Positions 48,718 to 58,651 of a stretch of 64,000 nucleotides of DNA are shown one piece after another. The position numbers were made by a program, and so were the translations under genes. Position 1 is the first letter of the stretch; the number at the start of each line of letters is the position of its first letter. Under the pieces are notes generated by a model. That model did not search any database. It saw nothing but the letters and a program-made list of their open reading frames with translations, and was not told where the DNA came from. The DNA is from Bradyrhizobium guangdongense. GTDB taxonomy: Bacteria; Pseudomonadota; Alphaproteobacteria; Rhizobiales; Xanthobacteraceae. The DNA is taken from contig NZ_CP030051.1 of NCBI RefSeq assembly GCF_004114975.1, positions 5,766,001-5,830,000 of the forward strand, written 5' to 3'.

Positions 48718-49050
48718 CTCCAGCAGGGGCCTGCGACAGAATGACAGCCCTTAGCGCGATTCTGACAAGTTCATGATGACAACCACATTAACGGACTGTT
48801 CGCATTTGTGGCGGCCGTGCGTCCCAACTGCGGCATGAAATCGACAGCTGTGCTTTTCGCGCCAAGAACCCAGCCCAACGACGCAAAACTTGCGGCAAAA
48901 AAGCCACAGGCTGGGTCTCGCAGCGCGGGATAAGGTCCTAAAAGCTGGAATTGTGGCAGATTTCAACGATAATGAAATCAACGGAGTCGAAGGCCCTTGG
49001 GTGCTACGCTTGAGGACCTGCGCGGTATTGTTTTGAATTGGAACCAAACC
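48718..49050. other. Divergent promoter region, no gene seen
   Basis: 333 bp between corA and the L,D-transpeptidase gene. It is AT-richer than its surroundings, as expected for promoters. No Mg2+ riboswitch or perfect operator was recognised. Confidence 0.45.
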
Positions 49051-49737
49051 ATGTCGTCGCTGAAAGTTATGTTGGGAGTTTTGGCCGCCGGCTTCATGCT
49101 GTCGGGCTGCATGCAGGCCACGCATTACGAAGCCACCAACACCCAGAATTTCAAGCCGAAGGACAAGGAACTGCTTGCCAAGATTCGGTATGAAAATACT
49201 CCCGTGGCAGAGCCGTTCCGTCGCGCCATCGTCGACTATCACCGCAAGGAGTCGCCGGGCACCATCGTGGTCGATTCCGACAATCACTACCTCTACTACG
49301 TGATGGATGGCGGCAAGGCGATCCGCTACGGCATCACCGTCGGCGAAGAGGCCATGGCTTGGTCCGGCATCGCCAAGGTCGGAAGCATGACCGAATGGCC
49401 GGCCTGGCACCCGACTCCCGGCGAGATTTCGCGTCTGGGCGTGCCGACCTACGTCGCTCCCGGCCCTGACAACCCGATGGGCTCACGTGCGATGTATCTC
49501 TATTCGGGCGGCAAGGACACGCTGTTCCGTATTCACGGCACCAACCAGCCGGAATATATCGGCGCCTCGATCTCCTCGGGCTGCATCCGCCTGACCAACG
49601 AGGATGCCATCGACCTCTACAACCGCGTCAAGGTCGGCACCATCGTCGTGGTGCTTGAGCCGAAGCACGGCGACTCGCCCTACAATTCGCGTCTCGCGCT
49701 CCAGGGCGGCGGCACCGGCCAGGCCGGCAGCTTCTGA
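49051..49737 (+). CDS. L,D-transpeptidase lipoprotein (YkuD)
   Basis: 228 residues. The N-terminus MSSLKVMLGVLAAGFMLSGC is a lipoprotein signal with the LSGC lipobox. The YkuD domain has YYVMDGGKAIRYGITVG, RIHGTNQPEYIGAS and the catalytic SSGCIRLTNEDAIDLY (Cys at about 178). It forms 3-3 peptidoglycan cross-links or attaches proteins to peptidoglycan, as described in rhizobiales. The 18 codons upstream of ATG 49051 do not form a signal peptide. Confidence 0.93.
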   Translation: MSSLKVMLGVLAAGFMLSGCMQATHYEATNTQNFKPKDKELLAKIRYENTPVAEPFRRAIVDYHRKESPGTIVVDSDNHYLYYVMDGGKAIRYGITVGEEAMAWSGIAKVGSMTEWPAWHPTPGEISRLGVPTYVAPGPDNPMGSRAMYLYSGGKDTLFRIHGTNQPEYIGASISSGCIRLTNEDAIDLYNRVKVGTIVVVLEPKHGDSPYNSRLALQGGGTGQAGSF

Positions 49738-49761
49738 TAGCCTGATAACCTGAGGTTTCTG

Positions 49762-49790
49762 AAAAGCGCCGGTCTCACCGGCGCTTTTTC
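49762..49790. terminator. Terminator hairpin shared by convergent genes
   Basis: AAAAGCGCCGG-TCTCA-CCGGCGCTTTTT, an 11-bp stem with A and T runs on both sides, so it works for both directions. The loop carries the stop codon of the extensin-like gene, whose last codons (KKRR) are the right arm. Confidence 0.92.
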
Positions 49791-50887
49791 GTTGCCGGTT
49801 TCTTTGCCCGGATCTTGTCTGCCGCCGGCTTGTCTGCAGGCGCGGCCGACTTTGCCGCACCTTCGTCGTCAGTCTGCTCTTTGGATTCCGGCTTGTCTTT
49901 GGCCTCCGGCTTGGCCGCGACCTCGCGCGGCGGCGCCTCCTCGGGGCGCTCGGCGGGCAGCATGGGGGCGACCTGAGGCAAGGGGTCCCAGACGTTCCAC
50001 TGGCAGATCCGGTAGTCGTTGCGACGCTGGGCGAGATCAAGGTGGACGTGGTCCTCATGGTACCAGTCCGAACCCGGGCCGAGCACGGTGGAAAAGCGCG
50101 AGCAGACCGAATGCAGCACGCGCTCGCGCACCTCGCGCGCGACGGTGCGGTCGGTCAGGCCGATCGACTGTCCATTGGCGAGCTTGAGCGAGCGGACGTC
50201 GAGTGCGTTGGCCTTGCCGTGCTCGGACAGCATCGCGCCGGCGATGCGGTTGCGGCCGCGGCACTCAAAACTGTCGAAATTGTCGAGGTCGGTGATGGTC
50301 GAGCCGAGGCTCGCGGCCAGCGGCACCATGTCGGTGCGCACCCAATCGGCGATCGCAGTCGCCATGGTGCAGCGGAGGATCGCCGCCGGTTTGACCGCGA
50401 CCTTGCGCTTGTCCGGCAGCACGATGGCTTCCAGCCGCACCAGGTCCACACCACCGCAAGCACCCGGGCCGCGGATATCGGGAATAGACGGGGCGATCGC
50501 GACGTCTTCGGTCAGCGCGGCACGGCACGCCGAGAGCTGCTTCTCGGGCTGCGGCGCGGCCTCAGCCGGCTTATCGCCGGCGGGCTTGTCCGGGAAGGCT
50601 TTGTCAGGGGGAGACTTGGCCTTGGCCTCCGGCGCGGCCTCGTCGAGTGCTTTCGGAGCCTCCTCGGGGCGCGGCTTTGGTAGCGGTATCTTGGTGGCGT
50701 GGGCACTCCGGTGAAGCCGTGGAGTACCAAGACCGAAGATATCGAGCGGTGCACCATGCGTTCGCGCCTCCGCCCGATCCGCGAGAACAAACGCAAGCCC
50801 CACCGCAGCGGTAACCATTGCCGCGCCAGCGGACATATTGCCGCGACAAGACCATTTGCGGCGAAAGTCCGGCAGGCTAAAACTCAT
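49775..50887 (-). CDS. Extensin-like family exported protein
   Basis: 370 residues. A signal segment (18-40, after RGNMSAGAAM) leads to a Pro/Ala/Lys-rich region (60-110), then the extensin-like C-terminal domain: ACGGVDLVRLEAIVL, CRGRNRIAGAMLSEHGKANALDVRSLKLANG and GPGSDWYHEDHVHLDLAQRR with His ligands. The fold resembles D-Ala-D-Ala peptidases of the VanY/DD-carboxypeptidase type, so it may act on peptidoglycan. The C-terminus is a long Lys/Pro/Ala tail. It is divergent from the acyl-CoA synthetase. Confidence 0.85.
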   Translation of the reverse strand: MSFSLPDFRRKWSCRGNMSAGAAMVTAAVGLAFVLADRAEARTHGAPLDIFGLGTPRLHRSAHATKIPLPKPRPEEAPKALDEAAPEAKAKSPPDKAFPDKPAGDKPAEAAPQPEKQLSACRAALTEDVAIAPSIPDIRGPGACGGVDLVRLEAIVLPDKRKVAVKPAAILRCTMATAIADWVRTDMVPLAASLGSTITDLDNFDSFECRGRNRIAGAMLSEHGKANALDVRSLKLANGQSIGLTDRTVAREVRERVLHSVCSRFSTVLGPGSDWYHEDHVHLDLAQRRNDYRICQWNVWDPLPQVAPMLPAERPEEAPPREVAAKPEAKDKPESKEQTDDEGAAKSAAPADKPAADKIRAKKPATKKRR

Positions 50888-50952
50888 GTCAATTCTTTGG
50901 CCCTGCGCTGAGAGCGATAATGCGCCCAGCGACTTCTCGGAGGAACGTCTGA

Positions 50953-52581
50953 ATGCTCGGTTTGATGCAAGATTGGCCCCTGCTCTGCCACCGGATTATC
51001 GAACACGCCGCCAGGATTCACGGCAAGCAGGAGGTTGTCACGCGATCGGTCGAGGGACCGATCCATCGCACCACCTACGCCGAAATCCACAAGCGCGCGC
51101 TCAAGGTCTCGCAGATGCTGGAACGCGACGGCATCAAGCTCGGCGATCGCATCGCCACGATCGCCTGGAACACCTGGCGCCATCTCGAAGTCTGGTACGG
51201 CATCATGGGCATCGGCGCCATCTGCCACACCGTCAATCCCCGGCTTTTCCCCGAGCAGATCGGCTGGATCATCAACCATGCGCAGGATCGCATCGTGATG
51301 GTCGACCTCACCTTCGTCCCCGTGCTGGAGAAGCTCGCCGACAAGCTGCCGAGCGTCGAACGGTACGTCATCCTCACCGACAAGGCGCATATGCCCGAGA
51401 CCACGTTGAAGAACGTCGTCGCCTACGAGGACTGGATCGCCGAGGCCGACGGCAAATTCAAATGGAAGGACTTTGACGAGAACACGGCGGCCGCGATGTG
51501 CTACACGTCGGGCACGACGGGCGACCCGAAGGGTGTGCTGTATTCGCATCGGTCCAATGTGCTGCACGCGCTGATGGCCAACAATGTCGATGCGCTCGGC
51601 ACCAGCGCGTCCGAGACAATGCTGCCGGTGGTGCCGCTGTTCCATGCCAACAGCTGGGGTATCGCCTTCTCCGCGCCCTCGCAGGGCACCAAGCTCGTGA
51701 TGCCCGGACCCAAACTCGACGGCGCCTCGGTGTATGAGCTGCTCGCCACCGAGAAGGTGACGCACACCGCTGGCGTGCCGACGGTGTGGCTGATGCTGCT
51801 CCAGCACATGAGCGCCAACAATCTGAAGCTGCCGCACCTGAAGATGGTGATCTGCGGCGGTTCGGCGATGCCGCGCTCCATGATCAAGGCCTTCCTCGAC
51901 ATGGGCTCGAACGTCCGCCACGCCTGGGGCATGACGGAGATGAGCCCGATCGGCAGCGTCGCGGCGTTGAAGCCGCCGTTCAGTGATGCGACGGGCGATG
52001 CCAGGCTCGACGTCCTGCAGATGCAGGGCTACGCGCCCTTCGGCGTTGAAATGAAGATCACCGACGATGCCGGCGCGGAGCTGCCCTGGGACGGCAAGAC
52101 CTTTGGCCGCCTGAAAGTCTCCGGCCCCGCGGTCGCCAAAGCCTATTACCGGGTCGACACCGAGATCCTCGATGAGGAGGGCTTCTTCGACACCGGCGAC
52201 GTCGCGACGATCGACGAGGGCGGCTATATGCGGATCACCGACCGCTCCAAGGACGTGATCAAGTCAGGCGGCGAGTGGATCTCCTCGATTGATCTTGAAA
52301 ATCTCGCGGTCGGCCATCCAGCCGTCGCGGAAGCCGCCGTGATCGGCGTCTTCCACCCCAAATGGGATGAGCGTCCGCTGCTGATCGTGCAGCTGAAACA
52401 GGGTCAGCAGGCAACGCGCGAGGACATCCTGAAATACATGGATGGCAAGATCGCCAAGTGGTGGATGCCCGACGACGTCGCCTTCGTCGAAGGCATCCCG
52501 CACACCGCGACCGGCAAGATCCTGAAGACTGCGTTGCGCGACCAGTTCAAGGAATATCGTTTCCCGAACGCGGTGGCGTAG
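50953..52581 (+). CDS. Medium/long-chain acyl-CoA synthetase (AMP-binding)
   Basis: 542 residues. AMP-binding motifs: [17 protein letters not shown] (residues about 183-199), [42 protein letters not shown] and the C-terminal catalytic Lys in [15 protein letters not shown]. It activates a carboxylic acid to its CoA ester. It belongs to the group of fatty-acyl and 3-methylmercaptopropionate CoA ligases. Monocistronic with a terminator behind. Confidence 0.9.
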   Translation: MLGLMQDWPLLCHRIIEHAARIHGKQEVVTRSVEGPIHRTTYAEIHKRALKVSQMLERDGIKLGDRIATIAWNTWRHLEVWYGIMGIGAICHTVNPRLFPEQIGWIINHAQDRIVMVDLTFVPVLEKLADKLPSVERYVILTDKAHMPETTLKNVVAYEDWIAEADGKFKWKDFDENTAAAMCYTSGTTGDPKGVLYSHRSNVLHALMANNVDALGTSASETMLPVVPLFHANSWGIAFSAPSQGTKLVMPGPKLDGASVYELLATEKVTHTAGVPTVWLMLLQHMSANNLKLPHLKMVICGGSAMPRSMIKAFLDMGSNVRHAWGMTEMSPIGSVAALKPPFSDATGDARLDVLQMQGYAPFGVEMKITDDAGAELPWDGKTFGRLKVSGPAVAKAYYRVDTEILDEEGFFDTGDVATIDEGGYMRITDRSKDVIKSGGEWISSIDLENLAVGHPAVAEAAVIGVFHPKWDERPLLIVQLKQGQQATREDILKYMDGKIAKWWMPDDVAFVEGIPHTATGKILKTALRDQFKEYRFPNAVA

Positions 52582-52608
52582 AGCCCGCGCACAGCAAGGT
52601 TGAATTCG

Positions 52609-52638
52609 GCCCCTGCCGTCGTGCAGGGGCCTTTTTCG
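52609..52638 (+). terminator. Intrinsic terminator after acyl-CoA synthetase
   Basis: GGCCCCTGC-CGTC-GTGCAGGGGCC followed by TTTTT, 27 bp behind the stop. Confidence 0.9.
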
Positions 52639-52730
52639 TTCGCGGCCACGCGACCAAAGACCAATTGGAGCCGACCCGGCGCCTCCCTAACGTCGCGCCG
52701 CACTCCAAGCCAATAAGAGGAACGCTCAAG

Positions 52731-53939
52731 ATGAAACAATTTGCGCTGCGAATGCTGCCGTGGCTGCTGGCTGCCTCGATGGCGGCCACCACCGCCGCAA
52801 AGGCGGCTGATAACAAGGTCGTGATCGGCGATATCGATGATATGTCCGGCCTCTACGCCGACGTGATCGGCCCTGGCGGTGTCGAAGCAGCCAAGATGGC
52901 GATCGAGGATTTCGGCGGCAGCGTCCTCGGCAACAAGATCGAATTCATGGTCTCGGACCACCAGAACAAGCCCGACCTCGGTGCGCAGAAATTCCGCGAA
53001 TGGGCCGACCGCGATGGCGTCACCATGATCCTCGGCGGCTCGAACACTGGCGTCAGTCTGGCGATGAACAATGTCGCCAAGGAGAAGAAAATCCCCTTCA
53101 TCGCGATCGGTGCCGCTGGTGCATCGCTGACCGGCAAGGACTGCACACCGTACACTGTGCACTACGTCTACGACACCACGGCGCTGGGCAACGGTACTGC
53201 CAAGACCATGGTAAAACAGGGTGGCAAGACCTGGTTCTTCCTGACGGCAGACTATGCCTTCGGCACGCAGTTGCAGGACTCCGCCTCGAAGGTCGTCGAG
53301 GCCAATGGCGGCAAGGTGGTCGGCGCGGTGCGCGTGCCGCTTTCGACCTCCGACTTCTCCAGCTATCTGCTTCAGGCGCAAAACTCGGGTGCGCAAGTGC
53401 TGGGGCTCGCCAATGCCGGCAACGACTTCACGAACTCGATCAAGTCCGCCGACGAATTCGGCATCGGCAAGACGATGAAGCCGGCCGCGCTGCTCGCCTT
53501 CATCAGCGACGTCCACAGCCTCGGGCTGAAGACCGCGCAAGGTCTCTATCTCACCACCGGCTGGTACTGGGATCTCAACGACAAGACCCGCGCCTTCGCC
53601 AAGCGTTACTATGAGAAGACCAAGCGCGAGCCGACCATGAACCAGGCGGGCTACTATTCGGCCACCATGACTTATCTCAACGCGGTCAAGGCTGCCGGAA
53701 CGACCGACGCTGACAAGGTGATGGCCGAGCTCAAGAAGATGAAGATCGACGACATGTTCACCAGCAACGGCAAGATCCGCGCCGACGGCCTTATGGAGCA
53801 TGAGATGTACATCATGCAGGTGAAGAAGCCCGACGAATCCAAGCAGCCTTGGGACTACTACAAGCTGGTGCAGACCATGTCCGGCGAGGAGGCCTTCGGC
53901 AAGCTGTCGGACTCGGCCTGCCCGCTGGTCACGCACTGA
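52731..53939 (+). CDS. ABC transporter substrate-binding protein (branched-chain amino acid type)
   Basis: 402 residues with signal peptide (1-25, AKA/AD). Leu/Ile/Val-binding fold: VIGDIDDMSGLYADVIGPGGVEAAKMAIEDFGG, VTMILGGSNTGVSLAMNNVAKEKKIPFIAIGAA, TWFFLTADYAFG. No permease or ATPase genes accompany it, so it is an orphan binding protein, flanked by terminators on both sides. Ligand not deducible; related proteins bind amino acids, urea or aromatic acids. Confidence 0.92.
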   Translation: MKQFALRMLPWLLAASMAATTAAKAADNKVVIGDIDDMSGLYADVIGPGGVEAAKMAIEDFGGSVLGNKIEFMVSDHQNKPDLGAQKFREWADRDGVTMILGGSNTGVSLAMNNVAKEKKIPFIAIGAAGASLTGKDCTPYTVHYVYDTTALGNGTAKTMVKQGGKTWFFLTADYAFGTQLQDSASKVVEANGGKVVGAVRVPLSTSDFSSYLLQAQNSGAQVLGLANAGNDFTNSIKSADEFGIGKTMKPAALLAFISDVHSLGLKTAQGLYLTTGWYWDLNDKTRAFAKRYYEKTKREPTMNQAGYYSATMTYLNAVKAAGTTDADKVMAELKKMKIDDMFTSNGKIRADGLMEHEMYIMQVKKPDESKQPWDYYKLVQTMSGEEAFGKLSDSACPLVTH

Positions 53940-53967
53940 AGCCTGGCCCGAAAATCAGGAGTTACAT

Positions 53968-53997
53968 GAGAGGCGCACTTCGCAGTGCGCCTCTTTC
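53968..53997 (+). terminator. Intrinsic terminator after binding-protein gene
   Basis: GAGGCGCACT-TCGC-AGTGCGCCTC followed by TTTCTG, a 10-bp stem, 30 bp behind the stop. Confidence 0.9.
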
Positions 53998-54136
53998 TGC
54001 TGGCAGGCTGGCCCGGCCTTTCACGGGTTCAGAACAGGGGATAAACCGCTTCACAGGCCTGCGGAAAATGGGTTAGGTCAGCTTGCTCCCGTCGCCCGTG
54101 TCCTCAACCGGCGACTTATCTCGGTGATGGAACGAC

Positions 54137-54991
54137 ATGGCCCGCAGGTTTTCCGCTCCCTATCAGTCGGAGCCCGTGTCCAGCCTCGCCACCTGGGCGC
54201 GCAATCTTGCCGTGTTCGCGGTGGTGACGGTGGTGGTGTCGATCATCATCGTCCGTTTCGATTTCCTGGAGATGAAGCCGGCGCTGGCCACCTTCTTCGG
54301 CGGGCTTGCGATCGCCGGGCTGTCCATCCTGTTCGGCCTCGCCGGCTTTGCCGCCATCTGGCAGAACGGCTCGCGCGGCATGGCGCGCATCCTGCTCGCC
54401 TTCCTGATCGACGGGGCGATCCTCGCCTATCCCGCTTATCAGGCGCTGCTCTACCGCAAGCTGCCTCATATCTACGATATCACCACCGATCCGATCGATC
54501 CACCGCGCTTCGATGCGCTGTCGCGCCTGCGCACCGGCGACGGGACCAACACCGCCGTTTATGCCGGGCTCTATTCGGCCGAGCAGCAGCGCCAGTTCTA
54601 CCCCGACATCGAGCCGGTCGAACTCGAGATCCCTGTCGACCGCGCCTATGCGATCGCGCGCCAGCTGGTCATCAAGCGCAAATGGACCGTCATCGACGAG
54701 CGCGAGCCGCAGCCGCCGCGCCGCATCGGCCGCATCGAGGCGGTGGCGCGTACGCCAATCATGGGCCTCCGCGAGGACGTCTCGATCAGGGTCGCGCCTG
54801 ACGGCGACGATTCCCGCGTCGATATCCGCTCTGCCTCGCGTTATTTCGATAGCGATCTCGGCAGCAATGCCGCGCGCGTGACCAAATTTATCGACGATCT
54901 CAACACCGCGGCCGATGCCGATGCGCTCAAGCCGACGAAGAAGACCCCCGTGGCACCGCCGAAGCCGCCCGCGAAAACGGTGAAGAAGTAG
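54137..54991 (+). CDS. DUF1499 membrane protein
   Basis: 284 residues. Three membrane helices in the first 95 residues are followed by the DUF1499 domain (IPVDRAYAIARQLVIKRKWTVID ... DVSIRVAPDGDDSRVDIRSASRYFDSDLGSNAARVTKFIDDL). The C-terminus is a Pro/Lys tail. DUF1499 domains are widespread and of unknown function. It converges with the MBL-fold gene, 7 bp between the stops. Confidence 0.88.
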   Translation: MARRFSAPYQSEPVSSLATWARNLAVFAVVTVVVSIIIVRFDFLEMKPALATFFGGLAIAGLSILFGLAGFAAIWQNGSRGMARILLAFLIDGAILAYPAYQALLYRKLPHIYDITTDPIDPPRFDALSRLRTGDGTNTAVYAGLYSAEQQRQFYPDIEPVELEIPVDRAYAIARQLVIKRKWTVIDEREPQPPRRIGRIEAVARTPIMGLREDVSIRVAPDGDDSRVDIRSASRYFDSDLGSNAARVTKFIDDLNTAADADALKPTKKTPVAPPKPPAKTVKK

Positions 54992-54998
54992 CAGTGAG

Positions 54999-55922
54999 CT
55001 AGGCGCTCGCCATCCGGTATGTCCCGCCAATCACGGGGTCGCCGTCCGTGGCCACCACGCCGCGGGTGACCAGGTCTTCCAGATGGGCCAGCACGGAATA
55101 GCCCGCGGCCGTGGTCAGCCTCGGATCGATGCCGATATAGATGGCGCGCACCATGGTCGGAATGTCGGTCTCGCCCTTGGCGAGGCGGTGCAGGATCGAG
55201 GCCTCCCGCGCCTTGCGGTGGCGGATCAGGAAACGCACGAAGCGCTGTCCTTCGGGGATTTCCGGGCCGTGGCCGGAGAAATACACATCCTCCTCGCGTG
55301 CGGCGAGCCGGTCGAGCGAATCCATGTAGTCGATCATCGAGCCGTCGGGCGGCGCCACGATCGAGGTCGACCAGCCCATCACATGATCGCCGACGAAGTT
55401 GAACTTTCGCTCGGGCCAGGCAAAGGCAAGGTGGTTGGCGGTGTGGCCGGGCGTGGCCACGGCCTCGAGCCGCCAGCCTGCGCCTTCGACGACATCGCCA
55501 TGAGCGATCCTGATGTCGGGCACGAAGTCACGATCAGAGCCCGATTCCGGATTATGCTTCTCGCTCTCGAAGCGCGGCCGCGAGGCACGGTGCGGCCCCT
55601 CGGCGTACACAGGCGCGCCGGTCGCCTGCTTGATGCGCGCCGTGTTGGGCGAGTGATCGCGGTGGGTGTGGGTGACGAAGATATGGCTCACCGTCTCGCC
55701 GCGCACAGCATTCAGCAGCGCCGTAGCGTGCGCCGCGTCGTCCGGACCGGGATCGATGATCGCGACATTGCCCGTGCCGACGATGTAGCTGACCGTGCCC
55801 GTGAAGGTGAACGGGCTGGGGTTGTTGCAGAGCACGCGCCGCACGCCGGGACGGACTTCCTCGACGATTCCGGCCTTCAGCGGAAAGTTGCGATTGAACG
55901 GGACGTCATCGTTATCGGACAT
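54999..55922 (-). CDS. MBL-fold metallo-hydrolase
   Basis: 307 residues from ATG 55922. Zinc motif VTHTHRDHSPN, GHTANHLAF, and the last His in YFSGHGPEIPEG. The C-terminal helical part (HRKAREASILHRLAKGETDIPTMVRAIY) is that of the LACTB2-like group, whose human member is an endoribonuclease; bacterial members hydrolyse thioesters or are uncharacterised. The 11 codons upstream are excluded because they lie in a palindromic repeat. Confidence 0.88.
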   Translation of the reverse strand: MSDNDDVPFNRNFPLKAGIVEEVRPGVRRVLCNNPSPFTFTGTVSYIVGTGNVAIIDPGPDDAAHATALLNAVRGETVSHIFVTHTHRDHSPNTARIKQATGAPVYAEGPHRASRPRFESEKHNPESGSDRDFVPDIRIAHGDVVEGAGWRLEAVATPGHTANHLAFAWPERKFNFVGDHVMGWSTSIVAPPDGSMIDYMDSLDRLAAREEDVYFSGHGPEIPEGQRFVRFLIRHRKAREASILHRLAKGETDIPTMVRAIYIGIDPRLTTAAGYSVLAHLEDLVTRGVVATDGDPVIGGTYRMASA

Positions 55923-55944
55923 GGCATTTCCTGTAGCCGCACGC

Positions 55945-56050
55945 TCTGCTGTCATACCCCGCGAAGGCGGGGTATCCCGTACGCCGCGGCGCCGGTGACG
56001 AAGGCGAGGTCTCTGGAGTACTGGATCGCCCGCTTTCGCGGACGATGACA
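55945..56050. repeat. Palindromic intergenic repeat (TGTCAT ... ATGACA)
   Basis: The ends are TGTCATACCCCGCGAAGGCGGGGTA (internal hairpin CCCCGC/GCGGGG) and CGCCCGCTTTCGCGGACGATGACA. This is a well-known type of dispersed element in Bradyrhizobium genomes, here between the MBL-fold gene and the acyl-CoA dehydrogenase, in which it overlaps no CDS. Confidence 0.8.
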
Positions 56051-56086
56051 GCGGAGCAAACTAGCCACAGCTAAAGAAGGCCATGA

Positions 56087-57301
<1,215 letters not shown>

Positions 57302-57384
57302 GAAACGTCCTTTCGGGTCTGGTTCCGTCGAAAAATTGCCCGACAAACTAAAGCGCCGCGGCAACAAGTGCAATTACGTTGGCG

Positions 57385-58461
57385 CTAGCTTTCGAGCTGC
57401 TCGTTGGCGACGATCTCGATGCCGAACCCCGACAGGCCCTTGTAGTCGTGCACCGACGAGGTGAGATGGCGGATCGAGGTGACGCCGAGATCGCGCAAGA
57501 TCTGCGCGCCGACACCGACCTCGCGCCACTGGCGGTTGCGGTCCGCTTCCGTCGCCGTCTCGTCCGGCAGCGGCGACACGGGAACGCCGGCCGCGCCGTC
57601 GCGCAAGTACACCAGCACGCCGCGGCCGGACTTCTTGAAGTGTTCGAGCACCGCCGCCATCCGCTTGTGGCCCGTAAAGGTGTCCTTGACGATGTTGGGC
57701 TTGTGGAAACGGGTCAACACGTTCTTGCCGTCGCCGACGCCGTTGTAGACGAAGGCGACGTGGGCGATGGAATCGAACGGCGAGCGGTAAGCATAGCCTT
57801 GAAGCGGGCCGATCGGGCTGTCGGTCGTGAAGGTCGAAACCCGCTCGATCAGCTTTTCGCGGGCCTGCCGGTAGGCGATCATGTCGGCGATGGTGACGTG
57901 CTTCAGCTTGTGTCTGGCGGCGAATTGGGACACCTGCTCGCCCTTCATCACGCTGCCGTCGTCGTTCATCAGTTCGCTGATAACGCCGACCGGCGGCAGG
58001 CCGGAAAGCTTGCAGAGATCGACCGCGGCCTCGGTATGGCCGGAGCGCAGCAGCACGCCGCCGTCCTTGGCGATCAGCGGGAAGATGTGGCCGGGCCGCG
58101 CGAAGTCGTTGGCGCCCGCATTGGGATTGGACAGCGCCCGGCAGCAGGAGGCGCGCTCTTCGGCCGAGATGCCGGTGCCGCCATCCGGCTTGTAGTCGAT
58201 CGAGACCGTGAACGCGGTGGTGTGGGCGGAATCGTTGTGCGCAACCATCGGATCGAGCCGCAGCCGGCGCGCATCCTCGGTGGTGATCGGCGCGCAGACG
58301 ATGCCGGAGGTGTGGCGGATGATGAAGGCCATCTTTTCCGCTGTGCAGAATGAGGCGGCGACGATCAGGTCGCCCTCGCCCTCGCGATCCTCGTCGTCGG
58401 TCACCACGACGAGCTCGCCCCGGGCAAAGGCCTGCAAGACTTCCTGGACGGTATCGGGCAT
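57385..58461 (-). CDS. ribB: 3,4-dihydroxy-2-butanone 4-phosphate synthase with degenerate RibA-like domain
   Basis: 358 residues. The N-terminal RibB domain is complete: VVTDDEDREGEGDLIVAA (Glu/Asp metal site), NDSAHTTAFTVSID, RPGHIFPLIAKDGGVLLRSGHTEAAVDL. The C-terminal half (from about 210) aligns with GTP cyclohydrolase II, but the zinc Cys cluster CLTGDxxxxxRCDC is missing, replaced by HKPNIVKDTF. So only the RibB activity of riboflavin synthesis (ribulose 5-phosphate to DHBP) is expected. No FMN riboswitch was recognised upstream. Confidence 0.92.
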   Translation of the reverse strand: MPDTVQEVLQAFARGELVVVTDDEDREGEGDLIVAASFCTAEKMAFIIRHTSGIVCAPITTEDARRLRLDPMVAHNDSAHTTAFTVSIDYKPDGGTGISAEERASCCRALSNPNAGANDFARPGHIFPLIAKDGGVLLRSGHTEAAVDLCKLSGLPPVGVISELMNDDGSVMKGEQVSQFAARHKLKHVTIADMIAYRQAREKLIERVSTFTTDSPIGPLQGYAYRSPFDSIAHVAFVYNGVGDGKNVLTRFHKPNIVKDTFTGHKRMAAVLEHFKKSGRGVLVYLRDGAAGVPVSPLPDETATEADRNRQWREVGVGAQILRDLGVTSIRHLTSSVHDYKGLSGFGIEIVANEQLES

Positions 58462-58651
58462 GTCCCAATCTCTATCGGTTATGGGCCGGAGGCTTCGCCG
58501 GACGCCTTAGCCGGACTTGAGCCCAAGCGCTAGTGTCCTGAATGCAACCGCATATGCCCGGAGGCCGCCTCCAGGCGAGCTTTGAGGCTTGCACCGAAGA
58601 TACCGGCGATATAGGCGCGCCTCGCCTGGACGGAAGGCGGCTGCACGTCGT

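Noticed and set aside
52404..53936. 510-codon minus-strand frame opposite the ABC binding protein
   Set aside because: Shadow of the plus-strand gene, which has a signal peptide and full fold; the minus frame also crosses a terminator.
58462..58651. FMN riboswitch upstream of ribB
   Set aside because: No RFN-element core (AGGGG..., GGTGAAATTCC-like parts) could be found in this 190-bp gap.
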